The notes below the pieces were generated by a model. The model saw nothing but the letters and a program-made list of their open reading frames with translations, had not been told where the DNA came from and searched no databases. This document shows, piece after piece, positions 27,703 to 59,466 of a stretch of 64,000 nt of DNA. Each line of letters starts with the position of its first letter. The stretch's first letter is position 1. Origin of the DNA: Macropodus opercularis (taxonomy: Eukaryota > Chordata > Actinopteri > Anabantiformes > Osphronemidae); contig JAUCMP010000028.1 of assembly GCA_030770545.1 (NCBI GenBank), forward strand, positions 15,441,001 through 15,505,000, read 5' to 3'. The position numbers were made by a program, and so were the translations under genes.

Positions 27703-28173
27703 AGTATTTGGAAACTTCCAAACATCGTTTTTTTTTTTTTAATTTTACAAAGATTTACTTGCATTACCTGCGTTGACGTACTGGTGAGATCGTATTTAGC
27801 AAGTGCACAGTGAATTTAATGACATAATAGACAGATCACTGGCAATTATAATTGACATCATTATCAACTGTGGCAGGTGGTGGTTGGGACGTGTAGGCTG
27901 CTACACGTGGATGAGAGGCGTTCGCAGTCCCAGGGCACAGAGAAAGGAGATTAAATCAATCAGCTTAACTATTCACAAGGTCTGAAAATAAGCTGCGTTA
28001 GCAACCTCAAGGATCGCTCAATAGAACATGTGCCGTTATGCTTTATTTACTCGCTCTGCTCTGCCAGCGTTCTCCTGAGGTAAGAGATATGCGCCGCTGC
28101 TGTGTGTTCTCTGAGATGTGTCTTTACTATAGCTTCACATCTGCGCTTAAGCCACAAAATGGAATAATAGTAA

Positions 28174-28183
28174 CCTAATTAGG
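28174..28183. promoter_or_regulatory. Palindromic homeodomain-type site upstream of abca4
   Basis: CCTAATTAGG is a perfect palindrome about 330 bp upstream of the abca4 ATG. TAATTAG resembles the photoreceptor conserved element (CAATTAG) bound by Rx/Crx-type homeodomain proteins, which would suit a photoreceptor gene. A ten-base motif can arise by chance. Confidence 0.3.
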
Positions 28184-28513
28184 TTTGACTGTATTTTTGC
28201 AGGAGGATTGTTTAGTATCCTGCTTTTCAGTAGTAATGTTAAAGTTGAGCAGTGTTGAGTGCGTATATCAACCGTCAAAAGGTGTATAGTCGATGGCACA
28301 TAAAGTGTCTTGATCTCATTAACCTTATTACAGAGCTATTGCTAGCGTTCACATGGACTACTCACCGGATAAAACCCTCCCCGATCTACATGGCTTCTCG
28401 CGTTGCCTTTCAAACTTTGCAATCATTTTTTTAGCTCACGATGATCTTGCGGACTGCTTAAATACAGGCTTCCTTGCTGGTTCCAGCCCCTGCGGGGGTG
28501 AAACTAAGGAGCG

Positions 28514-48578
<20,065 letters not shown>

Positions 48579-49337
48579 CATTAACACTGATTTGTCACTG
48601 CCATCACATTGTTCTGCTCCTGATTGACACAAGAAACGGGTCCGTCCTCAGTTTTGGGATAGTAAAGGCCACAGTGCGTGAGAGCGTTTGGACACATCCT
48701 GGTCCATGTTGATCTTATGAGGTGAAATATAGGCTGTGAAGGAGGCAGATATTTGTCTGACGATGCTGCACATCTTCTGCTTTGCTTTTGTTGTCAGTGA
48801 GGAGCATGTATGTGCCTGTTGTATGTTCCACTTCTTTTCACTCACCTTCCACGATGAATAAGCTTCAGATCTACATTTAGGCAAAGACCATGAAGTTGAG
48901 CGATGTCAAGCGCGAACCAAGAGCAGGTCCTGTGTATTTGCTTCCGATGCCAAGCCAGATGGTCTTGTTGCCTTCTTTAGGTTTATGAAATGATCAGGGT
49001 CGAGTTTAGTCTTTCACATAAGCTGATTTTTTGAAAATGTGCTAAAACCATCTGCTAGTGATAGCAGCCAACAATGTCACGATTTCTGCTTGCTGCTACA
49101 AAATGGATGTTCTGTCCATCTGTATGTGTCATTTAACCTTTACATTTTATAATGCAGTTGCTTGTGTAGGTGTGTTAGACGCAGATACGCCAAGCAGAAC
49201 CTACGCGGTCTAATCCAGAGAGAAGCGAACCCTTCACCAATGGCTCGCTTCAGATTGTTGTCTGCAAACAACCAGCGTCTGGTGTCATGAGAGGAACATG
49301 ACACCACATCACAGCAATGAGAATTATGTCAAATCAA

Positions 49338-49343
49338 AATAAA
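49338..49343 (+). terminator. abca4: abca4 poly(A) signal
   Basis: AATAAA on the plus strand, 760 bases after the abca4 stop codon. It is the first canonical signal I could find downstream. Confidence 0.65.
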
Positions 49344-49369
49344 ACAAATCAAATTTTCCTTAAAATATT

Positions 49370-49375
49370 TTTATT
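49370..49375 (-). terminator. tecr: tecr poly(A) signal (distal)
   Basis: AATAAA on the minus strand (TTTATT on the plus strand), about 545 bases past the tecr stop. Another TTTATT at 49586-49591 could serve as a nearer site. Confidence 0.5.
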
Positions 49376-49920
49376 ACAACTTCAATTGATTTGCAACCTT
49401 TCACATTCACTTTGACAACAGAAAGCTGTTCTGTGAAACCTGAGATTCCAAAGTTGTTAATGTCTACAGTTCTGAGGTGCAGCTACCTTTCGTCAGGTTA
49501 TCAGATACGTGGGGTGGAATCCAAGCATGATTCAGTATCCGCGTCACCGTCGTTCCTCCTGGGAGCAAACCAAATGCCACGGCTGTTTATTTGGGTACTT
49601 TTCCTTTTGGACTAGTAGGGTGAAGAGCAGAGGCAGTTGGTGGAGTGTTGCCACATGTCAGCATTCGGCCTTAAAGGCCGCCAGCGTATCTGGATCAGTG
49701 TAGTTTCATTACATCTTCAGAATATCTCTTATTGCTCGGACTCAAAACGCAGAGTTTTGATGAAAAGCTTCATCTGTCCATTTCAACTATTTTATATAAA
49801 TATAGATATATTCAAGAGTTCAACTATTGCTATGCAGAAGCATCAATATCTAGAGAGTTAGTGGCTGAGCGGCACCTCTGACCGACGGCGACTCCTGCAC
49901 AGCTCCAGCTTCAACCGCTG

Positions 49921-52900
49921 TCACAAGACCAGGGGGATTATAGCCATCCGAAGGCCGGGGTAGTCCTTGAACCTGCTGTAGGCCCTGTGCTTTCCCTTGG
50001 CCCAGATGGTCATCTGAATGAAGCCCAGTAAAGTGTATAATGCCACTGAACGACAAAATATACAACAGCAGAGGTACAACTGAAACAACCTGCAAACGCA
50101 CTTGAGGACAGAGCGCAGAGACAGACATGTCCTAACACCGCGGACGTTCTACGGGTGCCTTCAGTAAGTGCTATGCATACCTGGCGCACACTGGGTCATG
50201 ACGGCAAAGCTCACCCAAACGCCAACCTACAGAAAGGGTTGAACATAATGTATAAACAGGAGCAGCGCCGATATTCACTCCGGAGATGAATTAATGCTTT
50301 TATTATACCTCGTATGTGTAATTGGGACAGGACACGAAGACAAAAAGCCACGTGAAGGGGTTCTTAGTGGGAGTAGGATAGCGTCTGCTCCTAGAGCCTT
50401 AGTTTGGTGCAGAAAAAGAAGTTTTAAGTAGCGTTCGTCAAAATGATGGGCTAGTTTAAATCATCCAAAGAAGGACTGACACAAAGCACTGAGCAAACGG
50501 CTGCATCTTCAGACTTCAACAAAGCAACACGCTCACCTTCTCCTCTGAGATTATTCAGAGTCAGGTGAATGGAGAAGTTTCCCAGTTCACACATCTGGAG
50601 AAGAAAAGCACATCTTGTTACTTCCACTGTGCTTCATATACTCATGAAACTCGGTGTGAATATCAGGAACATACTGTACCACAAACGTGAGAAGTGCGGC
50701 GTTGACTTGCGGTTGTCCGTACGCTGCGAAGAGAGATACTGTTACAAGAAGCAGCGGTGACGGACCGTGTGTGTGAGTGAGGGACTTACATGGAGGTGTG
50801 TAAAGAGGGTGGTTGATATAATAGGCCAACCAAGCTGAGAAACCCCAGTAATAAGCACAATTCTAAGGGAGGAAGCAAACACACGCACAGATACTTGACC
50901 AGGGAGCAGCGGTGGCAGCACGTTTGATGTGACGGTGGCTACATGCTCACCCTGACTATGGTCCCGAGAGGCATGGTCCCACGAGAGAAGCGGTGCACAA
51001 ACACGGTCTCCACCAACCGCTTGGCGTAGTGGAAGCTGTGACAGGCACAGGCGAGTCTGGGAGACAGAGGATGGATGAACCTAATCAATTTAGTAACCTG
51101 GTTAGTCAATCAACTCTGTCTGCGTTTCAAAAAAGACTTTTCCCATGAATTGTGTTGGGAATTTGACACCTTGCAGTGCATTGATTTGCTTCTCGTGCTG
51201 CAGATTAGCTCGATTCCCACATGTTCTGTGATTGGACTTTTTGTGGAAGGCAGCTTTTCCACTTACGTGACAACAGGATGGGGGCTGGAGCTGAAGGCGT
51301 ATCTGTAGGGGTAGATGTACGGCACTCGAAAGTAGAAGAGGAGGTAGGTGAGAAGGGGCCCAACGTACTCTGCCAGGAACACCTGGACGCGACACGTTTC
51401 CACGTGTTACCAATAACACATTTATATGCAAACACGAACACACGTGGCTCTGTTTATTTCTTACCATGGTCCAACCTAGTTGTGGACCAAGATCTCTGAC
51501 GTACATGGTGGCGGTGGTGCCAACAGGAAGATTCTGTAAGACCTCGTCATCTCTCAGCGATTTACCCTCTGGAAACAAGAAAAGACAACATGGATTCATT
51601 TTCACGTTTTAGGGAATGTGTATATTGCCTCTACCTGGAAGCTCACAAGGACGCAGCTACAGAAAAGACGCTGAGCTAATTGGATGACATTTTTAGAATA
51701 TTCACGAGTGGCCTGGCCGAGATACCAGCTTTAAACCAGTGTAGTTGTCAGTCTGTGATTGTGTGTAATCCGCTTAGAAATATCGTGTGTTGATATTTGT
51801 AACTGTAATAAACATGAATGAACATTTATTGAGCAGTCCCGTCTTGTGACGCCACATCCAGAAGGACTCTCTCGTGTAGTTTTCCTAACCGCTGTGCACG
51901 ACGTGGACACTTACTGGGATCCAGCTTCAGGGCCTGTCTTGATGGATACCAGTGAGGGTCTGAGTAGATAACACACACAGGGTTGGGCAGCGTAAGCATC
52001 GCGCACGTACGTTTTGGCCTCGGGCCCAAGAATAATTGATCACAACAGCATAATGTTCCAGTGTGGTGCGCTGATGGATGCTGCCGACCTCAGGCTGTCG
52101 TCTAGGGCCAGACACACATGGGTGACAGAAGCAGTGTTTCTCTTACTACATGCTGATGGGACTCATATCATAAATGTTGATGCCGTCATAGACACCACTC
52201 ACATGTTTTGTGGAAAAGGCTCTTGATGTCTCCTACTGTTGAGCAGGGCTCCACCTACAGTAACAGAAGCAACAGAAACATCAGGTGGTTGTGATGTATT
52301 ACCAGTGAAGCGGTGGAAGAAAATCCTTTCAACATACCTTGTCTAAGAAGCAGAGCTGCTTCCTTGTCTTGGCGTCCAGAACTTCCACCTGAAGAAAAGA
52401 TGTCTTCATTCATCAGGCAGTAAAAGCTGGACTTTAATGTCCGTCCGTTCCGAGAGCGCAGCCTGTCACATGACTGGAACCATAGCACCACCGGTCAACC
52501 CCTCAAGATTTACGCTGATGTGTAGTCTCAGCTACAGCAACAGGTGCAACTGGTTGCTATTAAAACTGTGACATGCTGTGTGTTATTAGCCACCCAGCCA
52601 GGATGTCACGACTTTAGAGTCATCCACAGTCGACCCCTGACCCCTGACCCCTGAACAGAAAATGTACGATTGTACCACCACAATAAAAGTACTGTGATGA
52701 GACTAACTAAGTGCGTGAACAACGTATGTAGCAGAGACGAGAAGTGTTGTTGTCCTTCTGGACTTTTGCACAAAGCTTTTTAATTTTAATTAGGCCATGT
52801 CAGCGGCGATGTACCGCGTATGCGAGCAGGACGGCGGGTAGCGGCCACAATTTGCCCTGAAAGCACTCTGCACCGTGCTGCTCAGCAGAGCTGTGCCAGC

Positions 52901-53937
52901 TAAACGTGCTCCCTCACCGGACAGCGTGAGAACTAATGGATACCCGCAGATCTGCTGAGTGCACAGCCGAGAAAGAGGAGACAAAGAGCGAGGCACGTTT
53001 AGCAAACAGTGCACAACACAGTTCTTGGTGTAAAACGAGAGTATTGGGTTTCATTTGGCCACGTGTTGGTGCTCGTCTCTGAGCGTCTCAGTAAACGCTG
53101 TCCTGACACTGGTTTTTAACAAATGCCCTGAATGCTCCACAAGCATCTGTCCCAGATACCGGATATAAACCTGCAGAGCACCGTTAAAGGCGTCGCGTTC
53201 AAATACCAGTGGCCGAGATGACGTCGTGTTCTGAAAGCCCAGTGACGACGTGATGGAGGTTAATGACAGATGGAAAGATGTTTCATGAACGAAGCCTCAT
53301 CGACCCGGCAGACGAGCAGTGGAACGAGATTCGGCTTCTGAATGCTCGACGTGATGCTGGTTGTAGGACGGCAGGTTGGAGAAACAGCCACTCAACAAGA
53401 TGATCTAGTGGCCCAACTACTATATGTTATAAAACATATAGTAGCATCATCATGTATCATATGCACACCTGTCCAACAACAATGTCCCAGTGTGGACCAA
53501 CAGTGTGCTGTCTAATCAACTGCAGTAGCTGGCGGCGCGTATCCGTGAGTACACAGGCCTGCTGCACCGACTTCACCAGGCTACTGTCTGTCTTCACTGC
53601 TGCTCTTTTGAGACACGACTGGAAGAAAAGCAACATTTATGCGAAAACTTTCCAGCTCCGATTTTTTGTTGTGACCCAGAAACTTCTCAAACTCTGCTGA
53701 GACAAACCTTTTACTGCGTCGTCTGAATTCAGCCTTATTTTTGCCTGCGTGTTAAGACGCGTGGTTACATCAGCAACATGATAAATAATAAATGATGCCA
53801 AATCTAAATACCTGAGTTCGCATAACCTTATTAATGACCCACAGTATTCTTGGTCTTTAATAAAACTAATTCTAATGAGCGTTTTGAAAGTTTCAGGAAA
53901 ATCACTGCCTTACCTCAAAAAAGGTGGTTCGGCTCAT
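49921..53937 (-). CDS. tecr: tecr-family very-long-chain enoyl-CoA reductase
   Basis: Membrane enzyme of the endoplasmic reticulum that reduces trans-2-enoyl-CoA with NADPH, the fourth step of very-long-chain fatty-acid elongation. Exons in transcription order: 53937-53914, 52388-52338, 52254-52203, 51959-51915, 51568-51465, 51382-51267, 51056-50951, 50862-50790, 50723-50680, 50594-50537, 50397-50309, 50226-50181, 50045-49921. They sum to 933 nt, or 310 aa (human TECR 308), all GT-AG. It has an N-terminal ubiquitin-like part ([50 protein letters not shown]), then a multi-helix steroid 5-alpha-reductase-type domain: [34 protein letters not shown] (including the Pro equivalent to human P182), [42 protein letters not shown], end IIPLVL. 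The ATG has an in-frame TAA three codons upstream. The fish paralogue (tecra, tecrb or tecrl2 type) cannot be settled here. Confidence 0.93.
52389..53913 (-). other. tecr intron 1
   Basis: 1.5 kb between the 24-nt first coding exon and exon 2. No other exon is recognised. It contains the triple GACCCCT repeat described separately. An alternative first exon could lie here but none is evident. Confidence 0.7.
52632..52654 (-). promoter_or_regulatory. Triple GGGGTCA repeat (DR1-like) in tecr intron 1
   Basis: On the tecr strand the sequence reads TCAGGGGTCA followed by GGGGTC. This forms GGGTCA half sites one base apart, the direct-repeat-1 layout used by PPAR/RXR and HNF4 receptors. Binding is unproven. 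Confidence 0.35.
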
Positions 53938-53991
53938 AGCTGGAGCTTATCACTGTCTGCACGCAGGACGAAGCACATGCACGCTCATATT

Positions 53992-53992
<1 letters not shown>

Positions 53993-54047
<55 letters not shown>
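53993..54047. repeat. (CA)27 microsatellite
   Basis: An uninterrupted CA run of 55 bases, about 55 bases upstream of the tecr start codon and so possibly within its 5' leader. Confidence 0.95.
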
Positions 54048-54049
<2 letters not shown>

Positions 54050-54192
54050 AGTTCCTATCGAGGACAGTCCCTCGACTGACCCTGTTCTTCCCAGGCTCCT
54101 TTTCTCGCTCTCGCTCACTCCCTTGCTCTCTGTCTTCGTCTAACATAGCGCTGGCACACAGACATATCTGCCTACCTGCTTCTTCCTGTTGG

Positions 54193-54223
54193 CCCCCCCC
54201 CCCCCCCTCTCTCTCTCTCTCTC
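54193..54223. repeat. Poly-C followed by (CT)n tract
   Basis: Fifteen C residues run directly into alternating TC, with more CT repeats to about 54241. Such homopolymer tracts are often unstable or misread in assemblies. Confidence 0.9.
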
Positions 54224-54497
54224 TTCCTCTCTCTCTCTCACTCTTTATTTGCTACAGTAATGTCTCTTTGGAGAAAAAGGAATTGGCAGAACAAGCTGAG
54301 TCGCGTGAGATGGAGACAGCTGAAGTCTGGACTGAGCCACTGCAGCTGATTCTCCGTGGAGCTATAGTTAACGTACAGACTGTCTGAGCTTGTTCCACAT
54401 CATGTGTTATCACGCTGAACAATAATGCAGTAAAGATTTAGTCATAATGTTTCCAGGCTTGTCAGTATTGTACAGACACACGTATCTGAGCCTTAAA

Positions 54498-55190
54498 TAT
54501 ATGGGATCAAATTAGGGTCAAATAAAATTTGTACCCGTAAAATGATTTGTGCGTGTGTAACTCAGATGCGTGCATGTATTTGTACCTGTAAAATGATTTG
54601 TGCGTGTGTAAACCATGATTTGTACTTGTAATACACTTTGTGTGTCTGTAAAAAGATTTGAACTTGTAGATTTAACAAGAGTTTTACCAATATTCACACA
54701 CACAAATCAAGCCTCTAAGTTACGCACAAAATGTGACCCTAAATTTACAAGTACAAAACGGTGACTCTGATTTGACGCTTGAATTTGATTGGCTAATGAA
54801 ACCCAATCACCAAGCAGGCTGTCACAGTCCTTTGGCGAAGCACTACCGGTCCTGAAAGGTGAAGACACAGCCTGCTTGGTGATTGGGTTTCATTAGCCAA
54901 TCAAATTCAAGCGTCAAATCAGAGTCACCGTTTTGTACTTGTAAATTTAGGGTCACATTTTGTGCGTAACTTAGAGGCTTGATTTGTGTGTGTGAATATT
55001 GGTAAAACTCTTGTTAAATCTACAAGTTCAAATCTTTTTACAGACACACAAAGTGTATTACAAGTACAGATCTGGTTTACACACGCACAAATCATTTTAC
55101 AGGTACAAATACATGCACGCATCTGAGTTACACACGCACAAATCATTTTACGGGTACAAATTTTATTTGACCCTAATTTGATCCCATATA
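54498..55190. mobile_element. Foldback element: near-perfect long inverted repeat (MITE-like)
   Basis: Left arm 54498-54822 and right arm 54867-55190 are reverse complements. The only differences I could see are a few bases near 54610/55075 (AAACCATGATTTG versus AAACCAGATCTG). The loop is 44 bases (54823-54866). The ends read TATATGGGATCAAATTAGGG. Each arm carries repeated short units of the type ATTTGTACCTGTAAA, like subterminal repeats. AAATA occurs just outside or at both ends (54495-54499 and 55190-55194) and may be a target duplication, but this is unsure. No coding capacity, so it would be non-autonomous. I cannot name the family. Confidence 0.85.
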
Positions 55191-58100
55191 AATACCCTGG
55201 CACTGAGCTGGACTAATCCATCAGTGGGTCAGTTCTCTAACACAAACAATCTGGTCAGATTCATATTTACATACTAGTCCAGAACAGCAACAAACAATAT
55301 ACGGATACTAAAGCGATTAGAGAAAATGCCCATGACCCAGACCTGCTAAATGACAACAGGTGTTGTCATTTAATGTGCAAATTCATGAATTGCCTACTTG
55401 TCTTTGTTTTCTTTGTATAATTTGCAAATAATAGTTTGTCTTGATGCAGATGGATGAGTATCGAGACAGATGTACAGTATACATGGATCTATTAATTGTC
55501 TTTGTTGGTTTAGTTTTCATTCCTTTCATTCTGATTACTTCTTTTTTTCATATTCAGACATACTATTTATTTGACTCTGGTTGCATCTCAAGGTTCTAAA
55601 TTTACATAACAACAAACAACAAACCATAATGTGTAATTGTAATCCCAATGCAAATAAGTCTCCACCCTTTGTTTACCTCAAAATCACACTCACGCCTTAA
55701 CTTAACTTAAAAAATGTAATACTGTAAAACTGTAATACAGGAGGTAAACATTGATACAGTTACACCCCTCAGTGCTGCTTCTTCAGTCTTCTCTAGCTTA
55801 TACACTATATTTGATTCTTTTTAATCCGAGTAGTTGATTTCCTCCAGCGTCTCCTCCCGCACAGCCTGAAATCTATGAACTGAAGCGGAAGGAGACTTCC
55901 TGCCAGTTGCCATCACACCCCCACACCCTGCAGAGTGCTGACTGCATTTAACCAGAGCCTCCTGCCTCTTCCCATCTACGGATCCCCAGACTGTGGGAAG
56001 CTCAGTTACAACAGTGACTAGAAGGAGGAGAGAAGCTACAGTGAGTCCCCAGAGCTCCGAGGCTGATGCCTACTGATGGGAAAGTCAGTGATAAGCCCCA
56101 GAACAGCACGTGACAAGCCCTGACTGTGAGGGTTAGCAGCCGGGCTTTCACCTAAAACAGACATTATGGCTGGATGCTGGAAACTGATTTAAAACATATT
56201 ATAGTTCTTTCTGTACGTTTTGTTTCTGTAGTGGGTTGAAAGTAAGTAAGTAATCACATAATTGAATAGGTTACTTCCTGCTGTGTGCACCTCTTAATGA
56301 ATCTGCAGCATAACGACTACAATGTTTATGCATCGTTGGTCCGCTGCACATGGTTTGAACCTGCCCAGTGCAAACGGTGCTTGTCCACCAGGTGGAGATG
56401 GTGAACCAGCAGCCGCAGTTATTAAAATGACCAGTAGCTGACGGAAACACCTTGCTGTCGTGTATCGCTGCACAGAATGTTGGTTCTTGTGTTGATGTCT
56501 GGAGTTTTCCCACGTCCTGTCCTGGAAACGCAGACGGACTGGAGCCGTGCAGCAGCTGAAAGAGAACTGCACCGAATGGTACAGAATAAAAACCACTAAA
56601 GCTAAACGTCTGAGCACCAACTCGCATAGTGAACTAGCTTGATATATGCTGATATTGTACGTGTGACTGATGAGTCTTTCACATTTCCATAGGAAGCTGG
56701 TCGTCTTTCCGTGAGATGTTACAGTAGGTGTTTTCATTTCGTTTCAATAATCATAATCCATCCATCCATGATGAATTCAGTACTTTGATGTGACGTCTTC
56801 AACAGAATGTTTACATGTATTTTGCATAAGGACACACAAGTGGTCGCGTGGTCGCTTTTCAGTCCTTTTCATGGCTTCATCACTGCAGTGAGACAACGAG
56901 GCAGCTAATGCACCTACACGGGCAAAAAGGGCAAAAAACAACCTTTCATTTCAAATTCGAGAAAGCTAATGACTCATTAAAGTGATACTAATGGGGATTC
57001 AGTGACATGACGTTGCAGGTGACAGGTGCATTTGTGGGGAAACTCTGACAGGTACCGGCACGTCGTTCAACATGATACAGTGTTTTGCAGATGGACAGAG
57101 ACTAAACAGTGTGAAAACAATCAACTCATTACTGCGTCTTGCAGCATTAATATGAGGCACCTGACCTAATGAGCGTAAAACCACTGGTAGTGATTCAGAA
57201 AATGCAGATTTGCAACCGTAACCACTTGCGGGTTTGTTTCGCTCCCTGTTCTATTCTTTCTTGCTCAAATGTACCTGTGCACATAATCATCGCTTGTGCT
57301 TGTTCCTGGGTTTGTCCTGTTCAAATAGTCGAGTCTGCGACAATAACTTTGAAGACAACCTCGCATCAAAGACAAAAAAAAAAGGTTTCTCTGCATTAGC
57401 TACAGATATGAGGCTCTTCATAAGAAGGGATGTCATCGCCGCTTTGTGTTGCCTTGTCAGAGCTACAGAGAAAAGATATTACTACTGCCGTGGTAGAGAT
57501 CCCGAGTAATCAGTCAACACATTATGATGTGTCAGCGCAACCTCACACATCATTGTTTTCATTAGTTTCTACTCGCGTACCGTCGTCTTCATGGTCCAGA
57601 CAGATGGGAAGCAGTCAGTCGCAGTGGCAGCCATTATAAAAGTTTTATTGCAGCCACTCACATCCTCAGATCCCGACGTTCATCCTTTAGTTTTCCATCG
57701 TTTCCTATCATAGGCTCTGTATGTGGCCTTGTGTTTTTGGCTTCTGCATCTTTACTACGCTTGGGTTCCGGCTGCGTAACAGACGACACGTTTAGCTCCG
57801 GTTGAAGATCAGTACGTCTAACACACAAAGTAGAGAAGAGGATTGGATCAGAAATGAGTCTGAGTGAAGGCAGCCAGCTCGACCTTCCATCCGCTTCCAA
57901 TCAGAGCACAATGGATTTCAGCGCTTTGACTTTGCAGTTCAAGCATCTGCGTCGTCCAGGGTCGTAGCCAGGTTATTGTACAGACACACTTTCAACTACT
58001 TTTCATTGCACATTTGCAAGTGCTGTGTCTGAGGACAACCAAGGACATAACATCAGTGTCCTCAGAGCTGCTGCAGTCTACTCAGCTACAGTGTTCACTA

Positions 58101-59317
58101 AAAGCTTTGACTGCAACGGGGCAGGTCATTTCTACTGCTGCTGTTTACCAGAGCTTCAGATTTCACTGAATGTACTTACAAATAACAGAATCTGCTTCTA
58201 CGTTAAATGACTTAAATGTTAGATGAGCAAGATCATGTTTTTCTACTCAGAGAGATGATCGGTAAAGGGAAAATCCAGACAACTGATTGGTGTCATCACT
58301 ACTTAGCACAAACATTTACAGCAGCATCATCTCGTTGAGAAACACACTGGTAGTGAGCAGTGTACATATGATAGATTGGTCAAGAAAAACAGCAGCTAAT
58401 GCCTAAAATATCAGAGCCCAATAGATGTTAACCAATCAAGGCTGTTATCAAGACGCTAAGCCCTCATTAAGTTGCAAAAAATAGATCCATGAGCAAGTTG
58501 TATAACAGCTCAGTCAACCTGTACCAAAGCCATGAAGAGACCTACTCATCATCCAAATGATGGCAGCGTCATGGCTGTTCCTGGAACTGACCAGAATCAA
58601 TTCAGAAACAGTTTGTACTCATGAAGGCTCACTGGAAGGAGCTTAATCATGCAACAAACACTGACGTACAACATTCTTTTACAAAGCTGGAAGGTTTTTG
58701 ACTAGTCACTAAACACAGTGCGTAGCTCACGCACGGATAGGGGGGACAACACGACACCAGGAAGGGAGTCACAGGTTCGATGCAGTCGTTCACAATATTT
58801 TGAGAACTGAACAAGACGAGAGAGACGAGACAAGTATTTCAACTGCAAGTCAGTGGAAAAAGTTCCTGTGTCGTAGCATCTTATGTCTGGAGCAGTACAG
58901 TAGCTGCTCTTCATTCATTTATCCTTCAACGCTCTTCAAAGTGCCCAGTAAATTAGACTTAAACACATAAAAGTGTCCTGAATCTACTGTGTCTGTGTGG
59001 ATTCGATAGAGCTGTTTTTCCTTCCTTGCTTGCATAGTTCACTCCAAGAATGTGCAGGTAAACCTGTAACCCTTAAAAGTGCAGGTACAATGTGTATGTT
59101 CTTAACCATGGTATCGTTTTTATTCCGTTTTAAGGTCAGTTCTTCTATTTTATAGTACACACAAAAAGTGAATAATTATTTCAAGGTCTCTGTACTTGCA
59201 CCTCCCTTCGGACGCGTTGACCTCCAGCTTTAATATGTCTGTTCTAATACCAGGTGCGCCTGCGTGGGTGAGGGTCTAGTCAGTCCAGTTGCTGGCATTT
59301 CCTTTTATGTGCTACCA
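55191..59317. other. Intergenic DNA, no gene recognised
   Basis: 4.1 kb with only short open frames lacking family likeness, the longest being antisense 56294-56737 (147 codons). No splice-linked exons, tRNA or rRNA seen. Confidence 0.65.
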
Positions 59318-59466
59318 GGAGCAAACTGCATCACGGACTACTTCTGTGTAGAGAACACGGTCTCTAACAACAAGCCCTGGGTGACCCCTGAACTTAAAGC
59401 CCGACTGAAAGAATAGAGGAGGATATCACTGAAAATGACCTGTTGGCTGTGCAGGAACTCATTTAG
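59318..59466 (+). mobile_element. Decayed LINE fragment
   Basis: The reading frame gives CITDYFCVENTVSNNKPWVT, then PELKARLKE, a stop, and after a frame change DLLAVQEL. This is the pattern seen between the endonuclease and reverse transcriptase of fish L2/Rex-type LINEs (NNKPWVT...LK...AVQ.EL). Stops and frameshifts show it is dead. The flanking sequence is too decayed for me to place its ends. Confidence 0.6.

Larger units (their letters stand above)
26929..28513 (+). other. arhgap29 3' untranslated region, then arhgap29-abca4 intergenic space
   Basis: 1.6 kb lies between the arhgap29 stop and the abca4 start. The first 0.8 kb is AT-rich and typical of a 3' UTR. The last part should hold the abca4 promoter. 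No other coding sequence is seen. Confidence 0.75.
48579..49920. other. Convergent 3' region of abca4 and tecr
   Basis: This holds the two 3' untranslated regions, running toward each other. No coding sequence is supported. The two facing poly(A) signals lie at 49338-49375. Confidence 0.75.
53938..54497 (-). promoter_or_regulatory. tecr upstream region with microsatellites
   Basis: Presumed 5' untranslated region and promoter of tecr. It contains the long CA repeat and the poly-C/CT tract listed separately. No clear TATA box or CpG island is seen. Confidence 0.45.

Noticed and set aside
51102..51605. Single 167-codon frame through a tecr exon
   Set aside because: Only the part at 51465-51568 is coding. 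The rest is intron read-through past a good GT donor.
56294..56737. 147-codon antisense open frame in intergenic DNA
   Set aside because: No recognisable domain, signal peptide or neighbouring exons. Length alone is not convincing.
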